Assembly (NCBI GenBank): GCA_025997655.1
Contig: BNUW01000007.1
Span: 1 to 32,070 of the forward strand
Reading direction: 5' to 3'
From: Spirochaetia bacterium
Lineage (GTDB): Bacteria; Spirochaetota; Spirochaetia; Treponematales; Breznakiellaceae
Length of the DNA stretch: 32,070 nt
Part shown: positions 4,031 to 12,369 of the stretch, one piece after another
Layout of the letters: every line of letters begins with the position of its first letter
Position numbering within the stretch: position 1 is the first letter of the stretch
The notes under the pieces: model-generated
Database searches by the model: none
The model's input: the letters and a program-made list of their open reading frames with translations, nothing else
Told to the model about the DNA's origin: nothing
Made by a program: the position numbers and the translations under genes

Positions 4031-6853
4031 GTGCAAAAGAAGTTATTTGCCATTTTAGGTGTTTTGGCCTTTTCCCTTATAATAACGGCCCATGCGATAG
4101 CTCAGTCCAATGGAGCAGCAGTTTCGCCGGAAGAAGCGATACAGTTTTCCTCCGGAACAGGATTTTTTATTTCTGATGATGGGATACTTGTCACCTGTGC
4201 CCATGTCATTGAAAATGCTGAGGAGATTACCGTCAGTGTAGATAATATTAAATACCCCGCTACCGTTTTAGCAAAAAACTCAGATACGGACTTGGCCGTT
4301 TTAAAAATCAATTATAAAAGCCCCTATTATTTTAAAATCACCAGTTTTAATATGACCAATCTTGGAGATAAAGTCCGGGTTCTCGGTTTTCCTCTGAGTG
4401 GATTATTAAGTGCTGATATTCGGATAACCGATGGTATTATTTCAGCAAGGAGTGGATTCAATTCGGATCAAACATTTTTTCAAATTAGTGCGCCCATACA
4501 ACCGGGAAATAGCGGAGGGCCAATTTTCAATGATAGGTATGAAGTAATTGGGGTTGCCGCTGCCATGTTGAATGCTGAATATGCCTATAAAGCATCGGGA
4601 GCAATACCACAAAACGTTAATTTTGGGGTAAAAAGTATCCACATTAATCCATTGCTTAATAATATTATTCTTAAAAATGGCAGTGTTGGGTCTATAAATG
4701 ATGCAGAAAAAGCTACGGTTTTCATACTTTGCAAAGAAGCAAATAAAAATGATGGGGATTCGGTAAACATTGTCAATAAAACAGGAAAAATCGTATATTA
4801 TGTGTATGTGAGTCCAAGTACGTCTGATAATTGGGGGACGGACAAAATGGGCGAAGCAGTCCTTCCTATTGGGCAATCGGTAGCGGTAGCGTTACCCCCA
4901 TTAAATATGGTTGATCAGTATGACATTGGTCTTGTAGATGAAGATGGTGATTCATATACAAAAAAGAACATTCGATTAACCAATAACCAAAATATCGAAT
5001 TTACAATCAATGATCGTGACACAAGAACCAATACCACAGAGGATGATGCCACTTCCTATCACAACAAAGGTCTTACGCATTATAACGAGGGCGATTATGA
5101 CCAAGCCATAGCGGACTTCACTGATGCCATCAGGATTGATCCCAATTATGCCGCCGCCTATTGGTGGCGAGGTTATGTGTATGCCGAAAAAGGAGATAAT
5201 GATCGAGCCATAGCGGACTATACCCAAGCAATCAGGCTTGATCCCAATGATACCTGGGCTTATAACAATCGTGGTAATGCATATTCCGACAAGGACGAGT
5301 ATGATCGAGCCATAGAGGACTATAACCAGGCAATCAGACTTGATCCCAATTATGCCGCTGCCTATAACAACCGTGGTGTTACGTATAAAGATAAGGGCGA
5401 TTATGACCGAGCCATATCCGACTATACCCAAGCAATCAATGTTGATCCTAATTATATACTTGCCTATACCAATCGTGCTGATGTGTATCTTACTCGAGCG
5501 GAAAACGACCCCGATGCTGTAGCCTACGGAAGTCCCTCAATTATCCGCGCCCGTGATGCCATGGCGAATATGCGGAGTGAAGCAGCGGCAGACCACTACG
5601 AATCAGCGAAAACTTATGCCCAGGAAGTGATAGCTGCGACAGAGAAAGCCATTGCAGACGGTAAAACAGGGGCTCAGCGGGCTCGGGTCGAAGCAACAAA
5701 CCTGTTAAACAGCGCGCGAACCATGTTAGAGGAAACCCAAAAGAATATCGAAACTGCCCGAAGCAGAAACATCCGGATGGACTTTACTGCGATTAATGGG
5801 GATTTTAACAACGCCAGGACCCAGGTAGATCAGGCACAAACCGCCCTTACAAACGCCGATTTCCGGGGTAGCATTGAAAAAAGCCAGTCTGCTCGTGCCA
5901 TCCTGGGGAGTATCGACAATAGGATCACCCAAGCAAACAGAATTGTCCCCAATGATGTAAGTGTCTATTATAATCGCGGTAATGAGCATTATAACAAGGG
6001 CGAATATGACCAAGCCATAGCAGACTACACCCAGGCAATTAGCATTGCTCCTAATCTTACCTATGCCTATTGTAATCGTGGTAACGCATATTACAACAAT
6101 GGCAATTCTGACCGGGCCATAGCGGACTATACCCAGGCAATCAATATTGATCCCAATTATACCCTTGCCTATACCAATCGCGGTAATATGTATTACAACA
6201 GGGGCGAGTATGACCGGGCGATAGCGGACTACACTCAGGCAATCAAAATTACTCCCAATGATGCCAATGCAAAACAGGGGCTTGAACGTGTGCGACAAGC
6301 ACGGGGACAGGTAAGCGATAGTACCACGGTAAGTTCCAAAACACCTCCAGAAAGATTATTATCCCAAGGCACTATGTCCAGAGAGAAAATGGTTGGGTTT
6401 CTGCTAAATAACAACAAGGCACTTGGGAAACGCAGAGATTGGTTAAATAATTTGATTGACATTTATATCGTTGAAGCGAAACTGGAAGGCGTGAATTATG
6501 AGATAGCGTTTGCTCAAATGTGTTATCATACAAATTATTTGAAATTTGAGAAAACCTTTGCCGGCGTAGGCATGAACAATTTTTGCGGCATAAGTTCTTT
6601 AACCTCATACAAAAAGGCGTATGTCTTTGGAAGTGAGCAAATTGGCGTAAAGGCGCATATTCAACATCTCAAGGGATATGCAACCAGAGAACCCCTCAAA
6701 GGAATTTGTGTTGATCCTCGTTATACCAATATAAAAGAGCAATTTGGCCTCGGGTCAGCCCCGACCATTGATAGACTTTCAGGCAAATGGGCTGGGGCCA
6801 GGGCTGGTTATGCAAGGGAAATCAGAAAAATATTAAACGCGATGTATGATTAG
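4031..6853 (+). CDS. Secreted S1C serine protease with TPR repeats and glucosaminidase-like domain
   Basis: A 940-residue exported protein. GTG at 4031 is chosen because AGGGGG precedes it and it opens a clean signal peptide (VQKKLFAILGVLAFSLIITA, cleavage near AIAQ); the reading extends further upstream, but through another gene's remnant. Residues ~35-215 are a trypsin-like HtrA-type domain with H58 (TCAHV), D87 (SDTDLAV) and S161 (PGNSGGP); there is no PDZ domain. Residues ~340-480 hold four TPRs, ~490-640 a charged helical stretch, ~645-755 three more TPRs. Residues ~790-940 resemble endo-beta-N-acetylglucosaminidase domains (EGVNYEIAFAQM, NNFCGI, IQHLKGYA, CVDPRY, GKWA). Where relatives have a catalytic Glu (QMCLET), this has QMCYHTN, so the last domain may only bind peptidoglycan. 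A role in envelope maintenance is inferred. Confidence 0.85.
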   Translation: MQKKLFAILGVLAFSLIITAHAIAQSNGAAVSPEEAIQFSSGTGFFISDDGILVTCAHVIENAEEITVSVDNIKYPATVLAKNSDTDLAVLKINYKSPYYFKITSFNMTNLGDKVRVLGFPLSGLLSADIRITDGIISARSGFNSDQTFFQISAPIQPGNSGGPIFNDRYEVIGVAAAMLNAEYAYKASGAIPQNVNFGVKSIHINPLLNNIILKNGSVGSINDAEKATVFILCKEANKNDGDSVNIVNKTGKIVYYVYVSPSTSDNWGTDKMGEAVLPIGQSVAVALPPLNMVDQYDIGLVDEDGDSYTKKNIRLTNNQNIEFTINDRDTRTNTTEDDATSYHNKGLTHYNEGDYDQAIADFTDAIRIDPNYAAAYWWRGYVYAEKGDNDRAIADYTQAIRLDPNDTWAYNNRGNAYSDKDEYDRAIEDYNQAIRLDPNYAAAYNNRGVTYKDKGDYDRAISDYTQAINVDPNYILAYTNRADVYLTRAENDPDAVAYGSPSIIRARDAMANMRSEAAADHYESAKTYAQEVIAATEKAIADGKTGAQRARVEATNLLNSARTMLEETQKNIETARSRNIRMDFTAINGDFNNARTQVDQAQTALTNADFRGSIEKSQSARAILGSIDNRITQANRIVPNDVSVYYNRGNEHYNKGEYDQAIADYTQAISIAPNLTYAYCNRGNAYYNNGNSDRAIADYTQAINIDPNYTLAYTNRGNMYYNRGEYDRAIADYTQAIKITPNDANAKQGLERVRQARGQVSDSTTVSSKTPPERLLSQGTMSREKMVGFLLNNNKALGKRRDWLNNLIDIYIVEAKLEGVNYEIAFAQMCYHTNYLKFEKTFAGVGMNNFCGISSLTSYKKAYVFGSEQIGVKAHIQHLKGYATREPLKGICVDPRYTNIKEQFGLGSAPTIDRLSGKWAGARAGYAREIRKILNAMYD

Positions 6854-6917
6854 ATTGGCGGGGAGTTTATGGGAGCTTGTTCCCGTTTGTAGCTTTGAAA
6901 AAGGGAGTGTGTAGTTT

Positions 6918-7715
6918 GTGAAAAATTTATTATCAATAATTATAGTTGGCGGTATAATATTATATTTTGTCAATGCTGGCTTCAAGTTTTGGATAAATGA
7001 AACAGCTAATAGTATTTTAGTCTCTTTGGGTATAAATTTATCTAATGATTCAGGAAGAGATAAATATGGATTATTAGCATCTGACTATGATAAGAATGGT
7101 TGGGCAATAGCAAATGGTAAATGGGTTAGTAATCCAAGAGAAGGCGCTTCTATAAGATATTCCGGGGGACGAGTTATAGCCACTTCATCTAAAAGAATTA
7201 CAAGCACCATAATAGAAAATAATTCCACCGCAAAACCTTATCGCAATTTTTCATCACTTAGAGAAACTTATCCATTATTACAAAAAGTTGCAAGAGATTT
7301 ACAATACTCAGACATCCAGGCATTATATGATTCATTTAAAAATTATGACCCGTTACCTCAAAATCATTTCTATACGATAGATGGGAAAAAATTTTATAGC
7401 AATCAAGCTCTATTTGATTATAAGATTCAACAAGCAAGAAGTTGGGGAAATAAAAATGATCAAAATGGCGATGGGGAAATAAATTGCATGGATTATGCTG
7501 AATTATTTTATAAATATGCACTGGAAGAAGGGTATCATGTTAGGTACATAAGTAACAGTAATTTAAATCATGCATTTAACGGAGTTAATGTAAATGGTTC
7601 TTGGATAACAATAGAGCCACAAGCCGCAGAGAGTGGATTAGACAGAAGTCCATTAGTCTCTAATAGGTTTCCAAATTATAATCCATCCTACGATACAATA
7701 AAGAAGCAAATGTAA
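6918..7715 (+). CDS. Secreted or membrane-anchored transglutaminase-like protein with EF-hand loop
   Basis: 265 residues, AT-rich. GTG at 6918 follows AAAGGGAG and opens MKNLLSIIIVGGIILYFVNA, a signal anchor or signal peptide. The C-terminal third has the Cys-His-acid order of transglutaminase/papain-like folds: C190 in INCMDYAELF, H218 in LNHAFNGV and E233 in WITIEPQ. Directly overlapping the Cys is a canonical EF-hand loop, DQNGDGEINCMD (residues 181-192, ligands D181, N183, D185, E187 and D192), suggesting calcium-dependent folding or activity. The gene follows the protease by 64 bp on the same strand and may be co-transcribed. The enzyme class is inferred from motifs only; it may be a protease, a cross-linker or inactive. 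Confidence 0.6.
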   Translation: MKNLLSIIIVGGIILYFVNAGFKFWINETANSILVSLGINLSNDSGRDKYGLLASDYDKNGWAIANGKWVSNPREGASIRYSGGRVIATSSKRITSTIIENNSTAKPYRNFSSLRETYPLLQKVARDLQYSDIQALYDSFKNYDPLPQNHFYTIDGKKFYSNQALFDYKIQQARSWGNKNDQNGDGEINCMDYAELFYKYALEEGYHVRYISNSNLNHAFNGVNVNGSWITIEPQAAESGLDRSPLVSNRFPNYNPSYDTIKKQM

Positions 7716-7771
7716 AGGAGGATTTAAGAAGAAACGGGGGTATTGTTGATAGTGTTGTGGTAAATCCAAAT

Positions 7772-7914
7772 GGGGTACTATTATCATTCACTATTATGGA
7801 GGAAAGTATGAAAATCAGTGTGAAAATGGTTGGTCTGGGCTTGCTTATGGCAGCCTTGGCGCTGCCGGTCTTTGCGGGGGGCGGCCAGCAAGCCGGGGCC
7901 GCAGGGGACGTCAT
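7772..7914 (+). repeat. Duplicated copy of the livK 5' region (143 bp)
   Basis: Matches 8400-8542 at a constant offset of 628 bp, with a few substitutions. It covers the livK leader, the Shine-Dalgarno and the first 36 codons (signal peptide). Similarity begins at GGGGTACTATTATCATTCA and stops at GGGGACGTCAT, where this copy switches to unrelated sequence also found at 3959-4001. Confidence 0.95.
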
Positions 7915-7981
7915 TAGCCGGTATCTATTTGTCCCCTTCAAAGATCAACAGGTACATCCTCCCTTTGACAAGCACCTGTAA
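7808..7981 (+). CDS. Chimeric small secreted ORF: LivK signal peptide fused to foreign tail
   Basis: ATG at 7808 with the same leader as livK gives 57 codons. The first 36 are the LivK signal peptide and mature N-terminus (MKISVKMVGLGLLMAALALP, then AGGGQQAGAAGDV). The frame then continues as ISRYLFVPFKDQQVHPPFDK to a TAA. ISRYLFVPFK is the same tail as in the fragment at 3820-4008. The product would be a short exported peptide with no known role; most likely a recombination by-product that may still be translated. Confidence 0.5.
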   Translation: MKISVKMVGLGLLMAALALPVFAGGGQQAGAAGDVISRYLFVPFKDQQVHPPFDKHL

Positions 7982-8012
7982 TTACATTATTATTACATCA
8001 AGGAGTACCGCC

Positions 8013-8260
8013 ATGCTGGTTTCGGTCATACCCATTGGAAATTCGAGGGGATCAGGCTTCCCAAAAACATTATTAAGGAACTCAAAATTGAAGATACGGT
8101 TGAAATGGAAGTTCAGGGCAAAGAAATTGTAATACGGCGGATTGAAAAGAAACCCCGGGAAGGATGGGCGGAGGCCTGCGCCGCAATGCACGAACGGGGC
8201 GAAGACGAACTCCTGATTTCAGATACCCTTGAAGACACCTCTTTTGAGTGGGAATGGTAA
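8013..8260 (+). pseudogene. mazE: MazE/AbrB-type antitoxin with a frameshift
   Basis: ATG at 8013, preceded by AAGGAG, reads MLVSVIPIGNSRG and then leaves the frame; the next frame continues IRLPKNIIKELKIEDTVEME, then KEIVIRRIEKKPREGWAEAC and a tail ending SFEWEW. Together these are a full MazE of about 82 codons: swapped-hairpin DNA-binding N-terminus (IGNSRGIRLPK) and acidic toxin-binding tail. The length 8013-8260 is one base short of a multiple of three, consistent with a single-base loss in the G run at 8047-8050. No MazF follows; the next reading is a 20-codon stub (8260-8322). Confidence 0.75.
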
Positions 8261-8322
8261 TGATACATTCAAACAAAACAGCGGAAGTAAAACAAATCCT
8301 ATTGGAAATGCTGGTCAACTGA
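8260..8322 (+). other. 20-codon ORF coupled to mazE, possible stub of the toxin gene
   Basis: ATG overlaps the mazE stop (TAATG) and reads MIHSNKTAEVKQILLEMLVN before TGA. ATGA-type coupling is where a toxin gene would start, but the peptide is too short to identify. It is probably a remnant cut off near the livK promoter. Confidence 0.3.
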
Positions 8323-8367
8323 CCCCCGGTCAAAGTCCCTGGTCCTCGCGTACGCCCTATTATTCTC

Positions 8368-8396
8368 TTGCAATGGAGCGCATTATGGTACATACT
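8368..8396 (+). promoter_or_regulatory. Candidate promoter of the liv operon
   Basis: TTGCAA at 8368-8373 and CATACT at 8391-8396 with 17-bp spacing fit a sigma-70-type promoter 40 bp upstream of livK. It lies just left of the duplicated 143-bp block, so the copy at 7772 did not carry it along. Confidence 0.45.
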
Positions 8397-8399
8397 ACC

Positions 8400-8542
8400 G
8401 GGGTACTATTATCATTCATTATTATGGAGGAAACTATGAAAATCGGTGTGAAAATGATTGGTCTGGGCTTGCTTATGGCAGCCTTGGCGCTGCCGGTCTT
8501 TGCGGGGGGCGGCCAGCAAGCCGGGGCCGCCGGGGACGTCAT
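8400..8542 (+). repeat. Right (original) copy of the 143-bp livK 5' repeat
   Basis: Partner of 7772-7914. This copy continues uninterrupted into livK and is therefore the original. Confidence 0.95.
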
Positions 8543-9605
8543 CAAGATCGGGGTCTTTGAACCCATGACCGGGGCTAATGCTGCCGGCGGGGCCATGGAA
8601 GTCGAGGGGATCAGGCTTGCTAGAGATCTGTTCCCCACGGTTGAAGTGGGCGGAAAGACCTATAAGGTCGAACTGGTCGTTATGGATAACAAATCCGACA
8701 AGGTCGAGGCGGCCAATGCGGTTCAGCGGCTCATCGACCGGGATAAGGTCCAGGTCATCCTGGGTTCTTGGGGTTCCTCCCTGGCCATGGCCGGCGGCGA
8801 AATCGCCAAGGATGCGAAAATACCGGTTATCGGCCTTTCCTGCACCAACCCCCTGGTAACCCTTGGAAACGACTACTACTTCCGGGTCTGCTTTATCGAT
8901 CCCTTCCAGGGCACGGTAATGTCCAACTATGCCTTTACCGAACTCAAGGCCAAGACCGCCGTCATCGTTCAGGAAGTATCCAACGATTACTCCGTGGGAC
9001 TGGCGAAGTTCTTTGTCGATAACTTCAAGAAGCTGACGGGGAATGACAACGCCATCCTGGCTACGGTAAACTACACCACCGGCGACCAGGATTTCAGCGC
9101 CCAGCTTACCAGCATCCGGGGCCTCAAGGCGGACGTTATCTTTGCGCCGGGCAACTACACCGAATCCGCCCTGGTGATTCAGCAGGCCCGGGCCCTGGGC
9201 ATCACCATCCCCATCATCGGCGGCGACACCTGGGATACCCCGGAGTTCATTGATGTGGGCAGAGACTCCGTCGAAGGGGCGGTGTTCTCCACCTTCTTTG
9301 CTGTTGAATATAATAATTCAGCGGCGGCGGAATCCTTCCTCAAGGCATACCATGCCCAATACAACAAGGAACCTGGTGCGGTAACCGCCCTTGGGTATGA
9401 CGGCTATCTGCTTGCCCTGGACGCTATCAAGCGAGCCGGATCGACATCTCCCCAGGCTATCCGGGATGCCATCGCGAAAACCAAGGGTTTTGAGGGCGCC
9501 GCCGGGATCGTTACCCTGGACGCCAACGGGGACACCGCCAAGCCCGCCGTTATCAAAAGCGTTACAGGCGGGAAGTTCACTTTCCAGACTATTATTAATC
9601 CTTAA
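8436..9605 (+). CDS. livK: Branched-chain amino-acid ABC transporter, periplasmic binding protein
   Basis: 389 residues. The start is placed at ATG 8436, preceded by ATGGAGGAAACT and opening a signal peptide (MKIGVKMIGLGLLMAALALP, VFAGGG). The mature protein has the type I periplasmic-binding fold of Leu/Ile/Val-binding proteins: IKIGVFEPMTGANAAGG at the start, then VQVILGSWGSSLAMAGGEIA, SVGLAKFFVDNF, TTGDQDFSAQLT, and a C-terminal ALGYDGYLLALDAIKRAGS. It captures the amino acid for LivHMGF. First gene of a tight operon, 25 bp before livH. The actual ligand could be another amino acid or a urea/amide-type compound, as the family is broad. Confidence 0.9.
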   Translation: MKIGVKMIGLGLLMAALALPVFAGGGQQAGAAGDVIKIGVFEPMTGANAAGGAMEVEGIRLARDLFPTVEVGGKTYKVELVVMDNKSDKVEAANAVQRLIDRDKVQVILGSWGSSLAMAGGEIAKDAKIPVIGLSCTNPLVTLGNDYYFRVCFIDPFQGTVMSNYAFTELKAKTAVIVQEVSNDYSVGLAKFFVDNFKKLTGNDNAILATVNYTTGDQDFSAQLTSIRGLKADVIFAPGNYTESALVIQQARALGITIPIIGGDTWDTPEFIDVGRDSVEGAVFSTFFAVEYNNSAAAESFLKAYHAQYNKEPGAVTALGYDGYLLALDAIKRAGSTSPQAIRDAIAKTKGFEGAAGIVTLDANGDTAKPAVIKSVTGGKFTFQTIINP

Positions 9606-9630
9606 AGCTGAACGATAAGGGGCAGGGTGC

Positions 9631-10524
9631 ATGAATTTTGATGTTTTTCTACAGCATATTTCCAACGCCCTGTCCCTGGGCAGTCTCTACGCCCTCATCG
9701 CCATTGGGTACACCATGGTGTACGGCATCCTCCGGCTTATCAACTTTGCCCATGGCGATGTGTTCATGCTCGGCGGGTATATCGCCTTTTACGCGGTTAC
9801 CGTCTTTTTCATGCCCTGGTGGGTCGGCTTTATCGTAGCTTTCGGGCTCACGGGGATCTTCGGCATCGGCCTGGAACGGGCGGCCTACAAGCCCCTGCGG
9901 AATTCCCCCAAGATTTCCATCATGATAAGCGCCATCGGGGCGTCGTTCCTGCTGGAAAACCTGGCCACGGTTATCTTCGGCGGGCGGCCTAAGGGCTTCC
10001 CCGTACCGGAGCTTTTTAACCATGTGGCCCACATCGGCAGTGTTTCTGTGGCCTATATCAGCCTGCTCATCCCGGTGCTTACCGCCGTGTTACTAACGAT
10101 ACTGCTCATCATTGTGCTTAAAACAAAAACCGGCATGGCAATGCGGGCGGTTTCTACGGATCTGTCTGCGGCGCGGCTCATGGGTATCGACGTAAACCGG
10201 ATCGTGTCGTTTACCTTCGGGACCGGCTCGGTGCTGGCGGCAATTGGGGGGGTCATGTGGGCCATCAAGTACCCCCAGCTTAACCCCACCATGGGGATGA
10301 TTCCGGGGCTCAAGTGCTTCATCGCCGCAGTTATCGGCGGTATCGGCAATATCTCCGGGGCGGTTCTGGGAGGGCTCCTCCTGGGCTTCATCGAAATCAT
10401 GATCATCGCCTTCCTCCCCACCCTGACGGGGTACCGGGACGCCTTCGCCTTTGTGCTGCTCATTATTGTGCTCATGGTTAAACCCTCGGGCCTCCTGGGC
10501 AGACACCAGGTAGAAAAGGTGTAG
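9631..10524 (+). CDS. livH: Branched-chain amino-acid ABC transporter permease LivH
   Basis: 297 residues, almost entirely hydrophobic with about eight membrane segments. The N-terminal NALSLGSLYALIAIGYTMVY and GILRLINFAHGDVFMLGGY are the LivH signature, and the cytoplasmic loop MRAVSTDLSAARLMGIDVNR is the EAA-like contact with the ATPases. It forms the inner-membrane channel with LivM. Shine-Dalgarno AGGG lies before ATG 9631; the gene ends 10 bp before livM. Confidence 0.93.
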   Translation: MNFDVFLQHISNALSLGSLYALIAIGYTMVYGILRLINFAHGDVFMLGGYIAFYAVTVFFMPWWVGFIVAFGLTGIFGIGLERAAYKPLRNSPKISIMISAIGASFLLENLATVIFGGRPKGFPVPELFNHVAHIGSVSVAYISLLIPVLTAVLLTILLIIVLKTKTGMAMRAVSTDLSAARLMGIDVNRIVSFTFGTGSVLAAIGGVMWAIKYPQLNPTMGMIPGLKCFIAAVIGGIGNISGAVLGGLLLGFIEIMIIAFLPTLTGYRDAFAFVLLIIVLMVKPSGLLGRHQVEKV

Positions 10525-10534
10525 GGGGCCGCGC

Positions 10535-11614
10535 ATGATCCTGGATAAAAAACGAAGCCGTACCGCAAGTATCATCGCTATCGTCCTGGTGCTTGGCTTC
10601 ATCATCCTGGCGGACAATGTTTTTAGCTCCTTTTCCCTGCGGATATTCAACCTTTGCGGCATCTACATCATCCTTGCCCTCTCACTGAATCTGATTAACG
10701 GCTTTACCGGCCTTTTTTCCCTGGGCCACGCGGGGTTCATGGCCATCGGCGCATACGTAAGCGCCCTTCTTACCATGAGTCCCGCCCAAAAAGAAATGAA
10801 CTTTTTCCTGGCGCCCATCGTCCCCATTTTAGCAAATGTGCAGCTTCCATTTATTCCCGCCCTTATCATCGCGGGCCTCGTTGCCGCTCTGGCGGGTTTC
10901 CTTATCGGCACACCGGTACTGCGGCTCCGGGACGACTACCTTGCCATCGCCACCCTTGGCTTTTCTGAGATAATCCGGGTGGTGCTCACCAACCTTCAAT
11001 CGGTAACTAACGGCGCATTGGGCCTCAAGGGCCTGCCTAAATATTCAAGCACGTACATGATCTGGGCATTAGCATTCCTAACAATCATTTTCATGGCCGC
11101 CCTGATCCACTCCGCCTTTGGCCGCGCCTGTAAAGCGGTGCGCGACAACGAGATCGCCGCCCAGGCCATGGGCATCCACATCGCCCGGATAAAAATCATC
11201 AGCTTTACTATCTCCAGCTTTATTGCCGGGGTAGGGGGCGCGCTCCTGGGCCACCTGATGAATACCATTGACCCCAAGATGTTCACCTTCAGCCTGACCT
11301 ATAATATCCTGCTCATCGTTGTCCTGGGGGGCAACGGCAGCATCACCGGTTCGGTAATCGCATCACTGATTGTAACCATCTCCATGGAGGCCCTCCGTTT
11401 CCTGGACGGCCCCCTGAACCTGCTGTTTTTCCGCACCCAGGGTCTTCCGGGTCTCCGCATGGTGGTATTCAGCGCCCTGCTGCTGGTAGTGGTGATCTAC
11501 CGCCAGGAAGGGTTAATGGGTAAGAAGGAGTTTTCCTGGAACGGTATCCTTGACTCCAGGCCATGGCTAAAGCCACTACGAAAACTGCGCAGTCTACGTA
11601 AAGGAGGCGCGTAA
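10535..11614 (+). CDS. livM: Branched-chain amino-acid ABC transporter permease LivM
   Basis: 359 residues. A short cytoplasmic N-terminus is followed by multiple membrane helices; ALSLNLINGFTGLFSLGHAG and FMAIGAY are the LivM signature, and AVRDNEIAAQAMGIHIARIK is the loop that meets the ATPases. It pairs with LivH as a heterodimeric permease. The C-terminus is basic (LKPLRKLRSLRKGG). AGGGGG precedes the ATG at 10535; the stop overlaps the livG start by one base, so translation is probably coupled. Confidence 0.93.
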   Translation: MILDKKRSRTASIIAIVLVLGFIILADNVFSSFSLRIFNLCGIYIILALSLNLINGFTGLFSLGHAGFMAIGAYVSALLTMSPAQKEMNFFLAPIVPILANVQLPFIPALIIAGLVAALAGFLIGTPVLRLRDDYLAIATLGFSEIIRVVLTNLQSVTNGALGLKGLPKYSSTYMIWALAFLTIIFMAALIHSAFGRACKAVRDNEIAAQAMGIHIARIKIISFTISSFIAGVGGALLGHLMNTIDPKMFTFSLTYNILLIVVLGGNGSITGSVIASLIVTISMEALRFLDGPLNLLFFRTQGLPGLRMVVFSALLLVVVIYRQEGLMGKKEFSWNGILDSRPWLKPLRKLRSLRKGGA

Positions 11615-12369
11615 TGCTGGAAACAAAAAACGTAACCATGCAATTCGGCGGCCTTACCGCGGTGTCCGAGTTTTCCATGACCGTGGCGGACGGCGATATT
11701 GTGGGGCTTATCGGCCCTAACGGTGCGGGAAAAACTACGGCCTTTAACGTGATCACCGGGGTCTACACACCCACGAAAGGTTCCATTCTGTTTAACGGGA
11801 AAGAAATCGCCGGAAAACAACCCCATAAGATCACCGAAGCAGGTATAGCCCGGACTTTTCAGAATATCCGCCTCTTCCACGAAATGACGGTTCTGGAAAA
11901 TCTTCTGGTGGCCTGTAACCTCCGGGAAAAGCCCAACCTCTTTGAGTCGGTGCTGCACCTGCCCGGTTACATGGCCCGTGAAAAAAAGGCTTGTGACTTC
12001 GCACTAAACCTGTTGGAATCCGTGGGGCTCCTGGATAACGCAGACGATAACGCAGTATCACTGCCCTACGGCAAACAGCGCCGCCTGGAAATAGTCCGCG
12101 CCCTGGCTACCGAGCCCAGCCTGCTGCTCCTGGACGAACCCGCTGCGGGTATGAACCCCCAGGAATCCCAGGAACTGATGGAATTTATTGTGGGTATCCG
12201 GGACAAGTTTAAGATATCAGTATTACTGATAGAACACCACATGCAGGTGGTCATGGGTATCTGCAACTGGCTCTACGTGCTTGACTACGGCATCACCATT
12301 GCTAAGGGCGCGCCCGCAGAGATACGAAAAAACCAAAAGGTCATTGACGCCTACCTGGGGGTGGACTAA
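11614..12369 (+). CDS. livG: Branched-chain amino-acid ABC transporter ATPase LivG
   Basis: 251 residues. Walker A GPNGAGKTT near residue 34, and a LLLLDEPAAGMNP Walker B with the LivG-typical AAGMNPQE, distinguishing it from LivF. The signature region is degenerate (VSLPYGKQRRLEIVRALA), as usual in LivG. IARTFQNIRLF is the Q-loop. The H-switch is in LLIEHHMQVVM. It hydrolyses ATP with LivF on the cytoplasmic face. The start and stop each overlap the neighbouring genes by one base. Confidence 0.95.
   Translation: MLETKNVTMQFGGLTAVSEFSMTVADGDIVGLIGPNGAGKTTAFNVITGVYTPTKGSILFNGKEIAGKQPHKITEAGIARTFQNIRLFHEMTVLENLLVACNLREKPNLFESVLHLPGYMAREKKACDFALNLLESVGLLDNADDNAVSLPYGKQRRLEIVRALATEPSLLLLDEPAAGMNPQESQELMEFIVGIRDKFKISVLLIEHHMQVVMGICNWLYVLDYGITIAKGAPAEIRKNQKVIDAYLGVD

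Noticed and set aside
4976..6298. Isoleucine/valine-rich minus-strand frames and ~100-bp DNA repeats resembling a CRISPR or repeat array
   Set aside because: They mirror TPR-coding repeats of the protease gene; unit length and in-frame conservation are of protein type.
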